DNA from: Mycolicibacter heraklionensis
GTDB lineage: Bacteria > Actinomycetota > Actinomycetes > Mycobacteriales > Mycobacteriaceae
Length of the DNA stretch: 64,000 nucleotides
Reading direction: 5' to 3'
NCBI RefSeq assembly: GCF_001021505.1
Contig: NZ_LDPO01000013.1
Location: forward strand, 1 to 64,000
Under the pieces are notes generated by a model. The model was not told the DNA's origin and ran no database searches. It saw nothing but the letters and a program-made list of their open reading frames with translations. The position numbers were made by a program, and so were the translations under genes. Within the stretch, counting starts at the first letter, position 1. Each line of letters opens with the position of its first letter. Positions 35,050-43,400 of this stretch are shown one piece after another.

Positions 35050-36753
35050 ATGACCACGAACCGCAAGCGCCGGATCCTCGGTGCGAGTGCAGCAGCAGGT
35101 GCGTTTCTGACGTTCGGGATGACGCCACTGAGCATCGCGCCGCGCGCGCAGGCCGACGAGTTCGACTGGCTCGTGGACTGGTTGGACCCGCTGTTCACTC
35201 CGGCGCCCGCCGACCACGTCGATTGGCTGGCTTGGCTGGACCCCGGTGATGCGGCAGCGTCCACGCAGTCCGCCGCAGCCTGGTTCGACCAGTTCATCTA
35301 CCTGCCGATGCACGACAGCATCGAGGGCTGGATCAACAGCCCGCTGGGATTGCAGGTCGACGCCGTCATCAACCAGCTCGCCGGCCAGTATGTGATCGGC
35401 GACGGCGCCGACGGCACACTGGCCCACCCCGACGGGTATGACGGCGGTGCGTGGTTCGGTGACGGCGGCGACGGCTACACGCCGGACCTCTTCGGTTCCA
35501 ACGGTGGTGGTGGTGACGGGGGCAATGCCGGCTGGTTCGGCAACGGCGGGGCCGGCGGCAATGGCGCCCTCGACAGTGACGGCGGGGCCGGCGGGATCGG
35601 AGGGTCCTACATGGGTCACGGCGGCGACGGCGGTGACGGCGGAGCCGGATTCGACAGTGGTGGTAACGGCGGGGCCGGCGGTGACGCACCTGGCTGGCTG
35701 TTCGGCGTCGGTGGTGCCGGTGGTATCGGCGGCGACGGTGCGTCGTCGGCCGTCCCCATCGTGGCGGGCGCACCCGGCGGCGACGGCGGTGCCGGCGGCA
35801 ATGCCACGGGACTGATGTTCGGTGATGGTGGCGCCGGCGGTGCTGGCGGGCGGGGCGGCGGCGCCACCTCCAGCCTCAGCGGCGTAGGCGGCTCGGGCGG
35901 GTCCGGCGGCAACAGTTCCGCCTTCGGTGGGGCGGGCGGCCGCGGCGGAGACGCGGGGGCCGCAGGGGGCGTGACCAACGGCGGTAGCGCCAACCCGGGC
36001 GGCAACGGTGGCCACGGCGGCAACGGTGGGCCGATGGGACCCGGCGGTGCCGGGGGTACCGGCGGCGACGGCGGCGACGTCAGCGGGACCACCGGTGCCG
36101 CCGGTCTGGGCGGGAACGGCGGCAGCGGCGGATTCGGCGGCTGGGGTGGGGCCGGTGGCGCCGGCGGTTCCGGTGGTATCGGCGGCAGCCTCACCGGTCA
36201 TCCCGGCGGCGCCGGCGGGACCGGCGGCAACGGCGGCGCCGCAGGGAACGGCGGCTACGCGGCCGGCGGCGGCGGTGGTGGCGGCGGCGGCGCGGCACTC
36301 GCCCTCTCCCCGGCAACCACGGTCGACGGTGCCGACGGAGGCAGCGGCGGGACCGGCGGAACAGCCACCAGCGGAGGCTGGGGCGGCGTCGGCGGCGTCG
36401 GCGGAATCGGCGGCCGCGGCGGTGTCGGCGGTGCCGGCGGTAACGGTGGCGCAGGTTCCAACGGTGGTATCGGCGGGGATGGCGGCGCCGGCGGCTGGGG
36501 TGGTAGGGATGGTGCCGGCGGTGCCGGTGGCAACGGTGGCGCGGGCGCCGACGCTGGTGCCGGTGGTCAGGGCGGGGCCGGAGGCGACGGGTCCCAGTCC
36601 GGCGCCGGCGGTGACGGCCACGGCGGGGTGGGAGGCAACGGCGGCCGCGGCACGGGCTCCGGCAACGTCGGTGGCGACGGCGGGCCGGGCGGCGACGCAC
36701 AAGTCAACGGCACGCCGGGGGCACCGGGAGTCAACGGGGATAACGCCCCTTAG
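35050..36753 (+). CDS. PE-less PGRS protein 1, secreted, Gly-rich
   Basis: A 567-residue protein with a signal peptide (residues 1-~36: basic NRKRR, hydrophobic ILGASAAAGAFLTFGM, cleavage near AQA-DE), a ~100-residue helical N-terminal domain (DEFDWLVDWLDPLF; FIYLPMHDSIEGWI; GQYVIGDGADG), and then over 430 residues of Gly-Gly-X repeats with Ala, Asn, Asp and Ser. This is the PGRS tail known from PE_PGRS proteins, but there is no PE domain (no N-terminal PE and no YxxxD/E segment), so export is probably by Sec or Tat instead of type VII. A GGGAGG ribosome site precedes ATG 35050. Function unknown; surface location is inference. Confidence 0.9.
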   Translation: MTTNRKRRILGASAAAGAFLTFGMTPLSIAPRAQADEFDWLVDWLDPLFTPAPADHVDWLAWLDPGDAAASTQSAAAWFDQFIYLPMHDSIEGWINSPLGLQVDAVINQLAGQYVIGDGADGTLAHPDGYDGGAWFGDGGDGYTPDLFGSNGGGGDGGNAGWFGNGGAGGNGALDSDGGAGGIGGSYMGHGGDGGDGGAGFDSGGNGGAGGDAPGWLFGVGGAGGIGGDGASSAVPIVAGAPGGDGGAGGNATGLMFGDGGAGGAGGRGGGATSSLSGVGGSGGSGGNSSAFGGAGGRGGDAGAAGGVTNGGSANPGGNGGHGGNGGPMGPGGAGGTGGDGGDVSGTTGAAGLGGNGGSGGFGGWGGAGGAGGSGGIGGSLTGHPGGAGGTGGNGGAAGNGGYAAGGGGGGGGGAALALSPATTVDGADGGSGGTGGTATSGGWGGVGGVGGIGGRGGVGGAGGNGGAGSNGGIGGDGGAGGWGGRDGAGGAGGNGGAGADAGAGGQGGAGGDGSQSGAGGDGHGGVGGNGGRGTGSGNVGGDGGPGGDAQVNGTPGAPGVNGDNAP

Positions 36754-36826
36754 CAGGCAACACCCCGGCACCCGTCAGCGCATGAATCCGATTGCGGCGT
36801 AAGCACTTCTCGTCAAGAGGCAGGTG

Positions 36827-36859
36827 AAAGATTCCCTGGTCTGGTACCAGGGAATCTTT
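36827..36859. terminator. Strong 14-bp hairpin downstream of PGRS gene 1
   Basis: AAAGATTCCCTGGT and its perfect complement flank a five-base loop (CTGGT); the end runs into TTTA. It lies 73 nt after the PGRS stop codon and looks like an intrinsic terminator, possibly bidirectional because the AAA/TTT flanks are symmetric. The rest of 36754-37116 holds only the tRNA relic at 37001 and no convincing gene. Confidence 0.6.
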
Positions 36860-37000
36860 ACCGCAGGAAGATGGTCGGCGTTACGTCGCCGCCGACCGGC
36901 TCATTCCACGGGCGACCGCGACGTTGGCAAGGCTGAATTCCCGCACCGCTAGGACGTCGCCCCGGTGAACATAAGAACCCACCCATCGCAGTGATCGAAG

Positions 37001-37038
37001 CCGGACTCTTGGCTAATTCGAAACCTGCCGGGCGCACC
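37001..37038 (+). other. tRNA-Lys-like 3' relic
   Basis: The 38 nt carry pieces of a tRNA in order: GGACTCTT as in a Lys(CTT) anticodon loop, then after a gap TTCGAAACCTGCCGGGCGCACC, which looks like a T loop, T stem, acceptor 3' strand and CC end. The 5' half is missing. It is a decayed tRNA or attachment-site scar just upstream of the type VII cassette. Confidence 0.45.
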
Positions 37039-37116
37039 GGGCCAAAATGCCCCGCAAGGGCTTCAGTCGTTCGACCGTGAATTTCGCAAACCGTCATTCA
37101 CTAATACAGTTCTCCC

Positions 37117-37476
37117 ATGACCTCCCCCGTCCTGCGGGTCACTCCGGTCAGCCTGCGGGAGCTGGCGCAGCGGTGCACGTCGCTGTCAGATCAGGTCGCA
37201 CCAGCGCTGCCGGCGGCACCCGCTTCCGCGTGGCAGGCCACCGGCGCAGCAGCCGACAGTGTCAACGCCGGCGCCAGCGCAGCCGCGACCGCGATGCGCG
37301 GACGGATGACGGCCAGCTCGGGAAAGCTCACCACCGCGGCCCGCGGCTACGAGGCGATGGACCACGCCGGCGCTGCCGCCCTGGCCGCAGTTCCCCAGCA
37401 CGGCACAGGCCTCTCCCTTGCAGTCCCCCACTCTGGCGCCGACGGCGGCGGCGGTGGGCGCGGGACACCGAGGTAG
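37117..37476 (+). CDS. EspC-like type VII secretion partner protein
   Basis: A 119-residue helical protein (TPVSLRELAQRCTSLSDQVAPAL... AWQATGAAADSVNAG...). It resembles the EspC/WXG100-like 'type VII secretion target' family: two helices, a W-x-x-x-G turn near residue 39, and a YEAMD segment at residues 78-82 that fits the YxxxD/E type VII export signal. The last ~20 residues are Gly-rich and disordered. It is 6 bp upstream of the toxin-like gene, where partner proteins for type VII toxins usually sit. Family placement is by pattern only. Confidence 0.75.
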   Translation: MTSPVLRVTPVSLRELAQRCTSLSDQVAPALPAAPASAWQATGAAADSVNAGASAAATAMRGRMTASSGKLTTAARGYEAMDHAGAAALAAVPQHGTGLSLAVPHSGADGGGGGRGTPR

Positions 37477-37482
37477 CCCGCG

Positions 37483-38877
37483 ATGTCTTTTCCGACGCTG
37501 ACCGAGATCGAAGACGCGAGCTGGGACTACCTCACCACTAACGCCACCGCCTGGACGAATCTCGCCAACACTTGGGAAGCCGCGTTCACCGAAATCCGCG
37601 ACGCCTCAACGAGTCCCGGCGGCATCCCATGGACCGGGACCGGCGCCCAAGCGTTCCAACACCGCGCCGCTGCCGACGTGGTGAAAGTCCACGGCCCCGC
37701 CGACATGCTGCGCAACGCAGCCCAAATCGCCACCCGCGGCGCGCAGGCCCAGCAGCACAACAAGGGGCTGGTGCTGTCTGCCGTCAATACCGCTGAGCGA
37801 GAAGATTTCCGGGTTGGTGACGACTACTCCGTCACCGACACCTGGACCTACTACGGCTCCGCCGCCGAGCAGGCTCAGCGCGAGCAGGCCGCGGAAAGTC
37901 ATGCCAGTTTCATCAAGTCGCGTGCCGCCAACCTGGTCAACAATGAGCAGGAGGTCGCGCGCCAACTCAGCACCGCAACGGCCGGACTACGCGAGTTCAG
38001 CTTCGGTGAAGAGGGCGCCGACGGTGGCGCGGGCGGCAGCGGGCTGCCGCAGGCCCAGACAGGCGGCAACGTTGACCCCGCCGACATAGCGAGGCAACGC
38101 GATCAGGCAATCGCCGATGATCCCGCTGCGGACCCCACCGCGCGGCGACTGGCTCAGAAACACCTCGATGACCTGCAGAATTCCCAATTCATCGGCCCAT
38201 TGCCAACCGATCCGGTGCTCGGCGGCGACGCGCGTACGCGCGCCCAAGCCAGACGACAATTCCAGGATTTCCTCGAATCTGGTCAGGCCTATCCAGATCG
38301 GCCACCGCTGACACCCGATCAAGCAACCCAGATACTCGATCAGTGTGAGTCCCAGGCTCGGGATATGGTCCTCCGTGGCTTCGCCGACCAGTTGAGCGAA
38401 GCGGGAGTCTCTCCGGCGGGAATCCAGCAAGCACTCGACGAGGTACAAAGCGGCAAGTCGCCGCGGCAGTTGATCCATGAGGCGGGGTCTGGAATATCCA
38501 GCGGCGCGGGCGGTTTGGGCAGCGGCTTTGGTTCACGGGCGGAAGCTCTTCCCCAGGGCAAGCATTGGGGCGACGCTCCCACATGGTCCAAGGCCGACGC
38601 CGAAGCCCTTAAAACGTTGGGCCGCAGGCTCTCATTCGCCGGTATCGGTCTGGACAGTGTCTTGACCGCTGGCGACATCATCGACGGGGCGCCGTTCGGT
38701 GAAGAGATTGCAAAGTTGGGCGCACGCAGTCTCGGTGGATGGGCCGGAGGGTTCCTTGCCGGAGCAACGTGGGGTTCGTCGGTGGGGCCGGAGGGCACCG
38801 TGATTGTCGGCCTTCTCGGCGCTGTGGCCGGTGCGTTCGGCGTGGAGAAAGTGGTTACTGGAGTCTTAGGCGGTTAG
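37483..38877 (+). CDS. Putative type VII secreted toxin, WXG-like N-terminus, glycine-zipper C-terminus
   Basis: The 464-residue protein has an N-terminal helical domain of ~110 residues with a WTG turn at residues 50-52 (IPWTGTGAQAFQHRA), like ESX substrate domains. A middle alpha-rich region follows (QQALDEVQSGKSPRQLIHEAG). The last ~60 residues are hydrophobic and Gly-rich with small-xxx-small spacing (LGGWAGGFLAGATWGSSVG; VGLLGAVAGAFG), like the glycine-zipper membrane domains of pore-forming type VII toxins. I infer a contact-dependent membrane-depolarising toxin. The stop codon touches the start of the next, membrane-protein gene. Confidence 0.65.
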   Translation: MSFPTLTEIEDASWDYLTTNATAWTNLANTWEAAFTEIRDASTSPGGIPWTGTGAQAFQHRAAADVVKVHGPADMLRNAAQIATRGAQAQQHNKGLVLSAVNTAEREDFRVGDDYSVTDTWTYYGSAAEQAQREQAAESHASFIKSRAANLVNNEQEVARQLSTATAGLREFSFGEEGADGGAGGSGLPQAQTGGNVDPADIARQRDQAIADDPAADPTARRLAQKHLDDLQNSQFIGPLPTDPVLGGDARTRAQARRQFQDFLESGQAYPDRPPLTPDQATQILDQCESQARDMVLRGFADQLSEAGVSPAGIQQALDEVQSGKSPRQLIHEAGSGISSGAGGLGSGFGSRAEALPQGKHWGDAPTWSKADAEALKTLGRRLSFAGIGLDSVLTAGDIIDGAPFGEEIAKLGARSLGGWAGGFLAGATWGSSVGPEGTVIVGLLGAVAGAFGVEKVVTGVLGG

Positions 38878-39576
38878 ATGTTGAGCGATCTGATGTTCGC
38901 GTTAGTGGTCCTCTGTTTCATTGCAGCATTCGTGCTGTCATTCCTGAAAATATCCAGAAGTGCCCAGCGGCGGATTTACTGGAGTTGCGCATGTATGGCG
39001 GGAGTGTTTGGCGCACTGGCGACCTATCCAACCTGGGATAATGCGGTCAGTATTGGCATTTTTCTCGTGGCAGCAATGGCGTTTATGGCCTATGCTTGTA
39101 CCCCCTACATCAAGGTCGGCGGGAAGATTTATTCGTTGACCATTATGGACCCCGACCCTGAAGACGCACCCACGACCGCTGGCGATTCAACGCAGCGGGA
39201 CACCGACCTACACCCGGAGTCCTACAGTGGGCTACTCACCGCAACAACCGCGTGGTGGCTGTTCATGGTGCCGGCTGTGGCCGCCACGGCGAACGTCTAC
39301 TTCTTCATCGTCGGAGAAGGGCGGCTGTGGGTCGCGATCGTGAGCGCTTCCTTTCTTTGCCTACTGACTGTCGGAACCGCATACGGCGACGCCAGTTGGC
39401 GCTATCCGATAGCGCGCGGCCAATACTTGCAATTCGGTGTCGCCTCGGTCCTCACCGCAGGCGTTTTCCCCGCGATGTACCTGACCGCGTACTACATCGC
39501 CCAGCGCCGGCCACTACGACGCAAACAGTCGATGGAATATCGGGTACACCCCCGCCACAGAAAATTGGACAGCTAG
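38878..39576 (+). CDS. Multi-pass membrane protein, putative immunity protein
   Basis: The 232-residue protein has about six hydrophobic helices (LMFALVVLCFIAAFVLSF; MAGVFGALATY; VSIGIFLVAAMAFMAY; WWLFMVPAVAATANVYFFIV; LWVAIVSASFLCLLTVG; FGVASVLTAGVFPAMYLTAYYI) and a soluble loop in the middle. Its ATG follows the toxin-like stop codon with no gap. Its base composition is visibly less GC-rich than its neighbours. A membrane protein directly after a membrane-active toxin is the normal place for immunity, so this is inferred. No named family recognised. Confidence 0.65.
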   Translation: MLSDLMFALVVLCFIAAFVLSFLKISRSAQRRIYWSCACMAGVFGALATYPTWDNAVSIGIFLVAAMAFMAYACTPYIKVGGKIYSLTIMDPDPEDAPTTAGDSTQRDTDLHPESYSGLLTATTAWWLFMVPAVAATANVYFFIVGEGRLWVAIVSASFLCLLTVGTAYGDASWRYPIARGQYLQFGVASVLTAGVFPAMYLTAYYIAQRRPLRRKQSMEYRVHPRHRKLDS

Positions 39577-39714
39577 ACCCTCCGGCAGAATTTCGAGCAG
39601 GGCCAGTTTGTACAGTTCGGCGTCGCTTCAGTGGTCACCGCGGGCAGCTTCGCCTTGGTGTATCTGACCGCCTATTGCATCGCCCAGCGCCAGCCATTGC
39701 GGCGTGAGCGATGA
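39577..39714 (+). pseudogene. Orphan fragment of a second immunity-like gene
   Basis: The 45 codons after the stop of the previous gene, in the same frame, read TLRQNFEQGQFVQFGVASVV... and end QRQPLRRER. They are similar to the end of that gene (GQYLQFGVASVLTAGVF...QRRPLRRKQ) but not identical. It is a diverged tandem remnant with no start of its own. Orphan immunity fragments of this kind are typical of polymorphic-toxin loci that have exchanged toxin ends. Confidence 0.75.
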
Positions 39715-39748
39715 AGCGGCCCGCCGTCTCTACAGCCCATTCAGCCCA

Positions 39749-40411
39749 CTACACCTTACGAACGGTTTGCGCCCACTCGATGAGCGCGACGTCGTCGAGA
39801 GTGCTGGTGATGTAATCACCGTCGAGCGGCTTACCTACTTGGGATGGGACGGTCACGACGAAAGTGCTCGCTGCGCGGGCAGCAGCCACTCCAGTCGATG
39901 AGTCCTCGAAAGCGACACCTGTGCGCGGTGCGGCATCGAGACGTTCAAACGCGGTTAAGTACAGCGCAGGATGGGGTTTGGCATGCTCGACCTCATCGGC
40001 TGCGACCGCTATCTCAAAGAAGTCTCCGAGTCCTGACGATTTCAGTGCAGCGGTAAGCATTGCTCGCGGGCTGTTGGTCGCAACGGCGATCGGCACCCTG
40101 TCACGCAGATTCTCAAGAAGCTTTCTCGCGCCCGGCATGGGCGCAACCCCTGCCGATAGCTCCGCTTCAACACGTGGAACGAGATCGGCCTGCAGCCGAG
40201 GACCCGCTCCAGAGATCCCGAAATACTCGGCCATGTTGGCGCACGCCGCCTCAAGAGTCCGCCCGATCAGGAGGTCCTTCTCTGCCGGACCAAACCCGAA
40301 CCCGTAATCGGCGAACAAGGCCTCCTCCGCCCGCGACCAGCAACTCTCTGTATCGAGCAGCAGTCCGTCGCAGTCAAAGACGATCGCGCTCACACACCGA
40401 GGAAGTGCCAT
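39749..40411 (-). CDS. HAD-family phosphatase (beta-phosphoglucomutase-like)
   Basis: The 220-residue protein has the HAD motif I VFDCDGLLLDTE near residues 11-22, motif II VATNS, and motif III/IV around HAKPHPALYLTAFERL and VAFEDSSTGVAAARAAS. It belongs to the sugar-phosphate phosphatase/phosphoglucomutase subgroup with a helical cap; its substrate cannot be told from sequence. It is convergent with the immunity remnant (34 bp) and lies 72 bp downstream of the large PGRS gene. Confidence 0.9.
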   Translation of the reverse strand: MALPRCVSAIVFDCDGLLLDTESCWSRAEEALFADYGFGFGPAEKDLLIGRTLEAACANMAEYFGISGAGPRLQADLVPRVEAELSAGVAPMPGARKLLENLRDRVPIAVATNSPRAMLTAALKSSGLGDFFEIAVAADEVEHAKPHPALYLTAFERLDAAPRTGVAFEDSSTGVAAARAASTFVVTVPSQVGKPLDGDYITSTLDDVALIEWAQTVRKV

Positions 40412-40483
40412 GGCCCAGACGCTAACGGCGCGAGACTCGGCCTGCAGCCACTTCTCGCTGCGCTCTGCACCGTCTCCGGGCTC

Positions 40484-43400
40484 CTACGGAGTGCCGCCCG
40501 CGCCACCCGGAGTGCCCCCGATGCCACCGGTGCTTCCGGACGGAGCGCCACCCGGAGTGCCGGCGCCACCCGGGTGTCCGGCTTCCAGGGAAGCGCCGCC
40601 GGCCCCGGAGGCACCGCCGTAGCCGCCCGGTTGACCGCTACCGCCGTTGCCGCCGACGCCGCCTGTACCACCAGTGCCGCTGACGCTGTCTCCGCCGGCA
40701 CCACCCATCCCGCCGGTTCCACCCTCTTCGTACGATCCGTACGAGCTGCCGCCGTTGCCGCCACGGCCCCCGTCTCCTCCGTCGGCCGTGCCGGTGCTGG
40801 TGCCCCCGGCGCCGCCGGCACCACCATCGCCGCCGCCGCCAAGGCTGTAGCCCGTGCCTCCGTGACCACCATCAGCACCGTCGGCGGCAATTCCGCTCTG
40901 GCTGCCGCCCCCGGCGCCGCCCGTCCCACCGAATCCTCCGAAGAAGGTGCCTTTGGCGCCGTCACCGGCCGTGCCCGCGGCGCCCCCGTTGCCGCTGACA
41001 CTGCTGCCACCGGCACCGCCATTGCCACCGGAGCCGCCGTCGGTGGTACCGCTGCTGCCGTCAGCGCCCGCGCCGCCAGCACCACCGTTACCGCTGACAC
41101 TGTCGCCCCCAGCGCCGCCGGAACCACCGTGGCCGTAGCCGTGACCATCACTGGCGTCGCTACCGCCGGCACCCGCGGCGCCACCGTTACCCCCGGCGCC
41201 ACCATCGACGGTCCCACCGCTGTCGCCCCCGGCGCCGCCGGCTCCGCCACTGCCACCGGCCCGGCTGCCGCCCCCGCCCTGACCGCCATCGGCGCCATCG
41301 GCGACCTGCCCGCTCTGGCTGCCACCCCCGGCGCCGCCGGCACCACCGTTGCCCCCGTAATAGCCGCCGTCGCCGCCGTTGCCGGCTACACCGGCGGCGC
41401 CGCCGTTGCCGCTGACACTGTTGCCGCCCGAACCGCCGGAACCGCCGCGACCACCTTCGCCACCAGGACCACCGTCCGCGCCGTCGGCACCGGTCCCGCC
41501 GGACCCACCGTGGCCGCTGACGCTGCTACCCCCGGCACCACCGTCACCACCGGAACCTCCGGTGCCCCCATAGGCGTCAACGGCACGCCCCACACCGCCA
41601 TTGCCCCCGGCACCACCGTCGGCAGCTCCCCCGCTGTTGCCGCCGGCACCTCCTGCACCACCCGAACCCCCGCTCCAACCGCCGATCCCGCCGTTGCCGC
41701 CGTCGGCGCCGGCGGCGGCGCTCCCACTCTGGCTGCTCCCCCCGGCGCCCCCGGCACCACCGTGACCGCCGAAGCCGCTGATGAGGCCGCCGTCCGCGCC
41801 GTTGCCGGCTGCGCCTGCAGCGCCGCCGTTACCGCTGACACTGTTGCCGCCGGCACCACCGTCGCCACCGCTGCCGCCAGCGCCCCCGTCCGAACCGCCC
41901 GCGGCACCGTGCGCGCCGGCACCGCCGGCACCACCGTTACCGCTGACGCTGCTTCCGCCGGCACCACCAGTGCCGCCAGATCCGCCTTGGCCGTTGTCCA
42001 GGTCGGTGGCCGCGCGTCCTTCTCCGCCATTCCCGCCGGCACCACCATTGGCGGCGCCACCGCTGTTTCCGCCGGCGCCGCCGGCGCCACCCGAACCGCC
42101 GTGGGAGCTGCCGGTGCCTCCGCGACCGCCGTCGGCGCCCTTGGCGGCGATCCCGGTCTGGCTGCTGCCCCCGGCGCCGCCCGCCCCGCCTTTGCCGCCA
42201 GCATCGCCACCGTCGGCGCCGTTGCCGGCTATACCCGCAGCGCCGCCGTTGCCGCTGACACTGTTTCCGCCGGCCCCGCCGGCGCCGCCCGCACTGCCTG
42301 CGCCAACGCCGGCCGTGCCGTCCGAGCCTGCGCCACCGGCGCCGCCATTACCGCTGACGCTGTCCCCACCGGCACCGCCATCGCCACCGACGCCCGCCAA
42401 TCCACTGTTCTGGGTGGCCTCACCGCCAGCTCCGCCGTTGCCTCCGGCGCCACCATTGGCCGAGCCACTGCTATCGCCGCCGGCACCGCCATTGCCGCCC
42501 GCCCCTGCTGCGTAGATGGCATCGCCGCCCCGGCCGCCGTTGGCTCCCATACCGGCAGTGCCACTCTGACTTGTACCGCCGGCTCCCCCTGAGCCGCCGG
42601 CCCCGCCGAAGAGGCCCAAGCCATCCAGATATCGGCTGTTGCCGCCGTTGCCGCCCAGCCCTCCAGCGCCGCCGCTGCCGCTGATGGTGTTGCCGCCAAC
42701 GCCGCCGTCGCCGCCGGCACCGGCCGCTATGCCGCGACCGCCCTCGCCTCCCGCACCACCGGCACCGGCGTTGCCTGCGGCACTGTCGCCGCCGGCGCCG
42801 CCCAGGCCACCCGCACCGGCGAAGGGCGCAACGGGCAGCGCTGCGCCACTGAGTTCGGTGTCTCCGCCGAGTCCGCCCACGCCACCCGTACCGCCGGCGA
42901 CAGCACCTGTTCCGCCGTTACCTCCGGCACCTCCGGCGCCGCCATCCGCATCCGTTCCGATGCCACCGACACCCCCGTTGCCGCCGTTGCCGCCGGTACC
43001 GGCACCGCCGGCACCACCGTTGCCGCCCGCCCCGCCATTGCCGGTCGCGGTGCCAGCGCCGTCGAAGCCGTCACCACCGAGTCCGCCGTTCCCGCCATGG
43101 GCGACCGCTCCGGCCACGCCCCCGACGCCGCCTGCCGCACCCGCGGTACCGGCATCGCCGCCGGTTCCGCCGACGCCGCCGTGGATCGAATCAGCCGTGC
43201 CGGCGGCGCCTACACCACCTGCTCCGCCAGAACCGGCGGCCCCGCCATTGCCCGCATGGCCGCTCGCACCGGCCACGCCGGCCACCGCACCCTGCCCGGC
43301 GGCCCCGCCTGCGCCACCGGTGCCGCCCGTGCCGCCATCGCCGCCGTTGCCGCCGTTCCCTCCAGCGCCGTTGCTTTCACCGGTGAGCCCCGCCGCCCCG

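Noticed and set aside
35369..36771. Minus-strand open frames opposite PGRS gene 1, including a 605-codon one
   Set aside because: Same cause as above: antisense to Gly-Gly-X repeats, low-complexity Ala/Val/Thr or Pro content.
36858..37097. 79-codon minus-strand frame in the gap before the type VII cassette
   Set aside because: It runs across the tRNA relic and hairpin region, has no ribosome site and no protein-like pattern.
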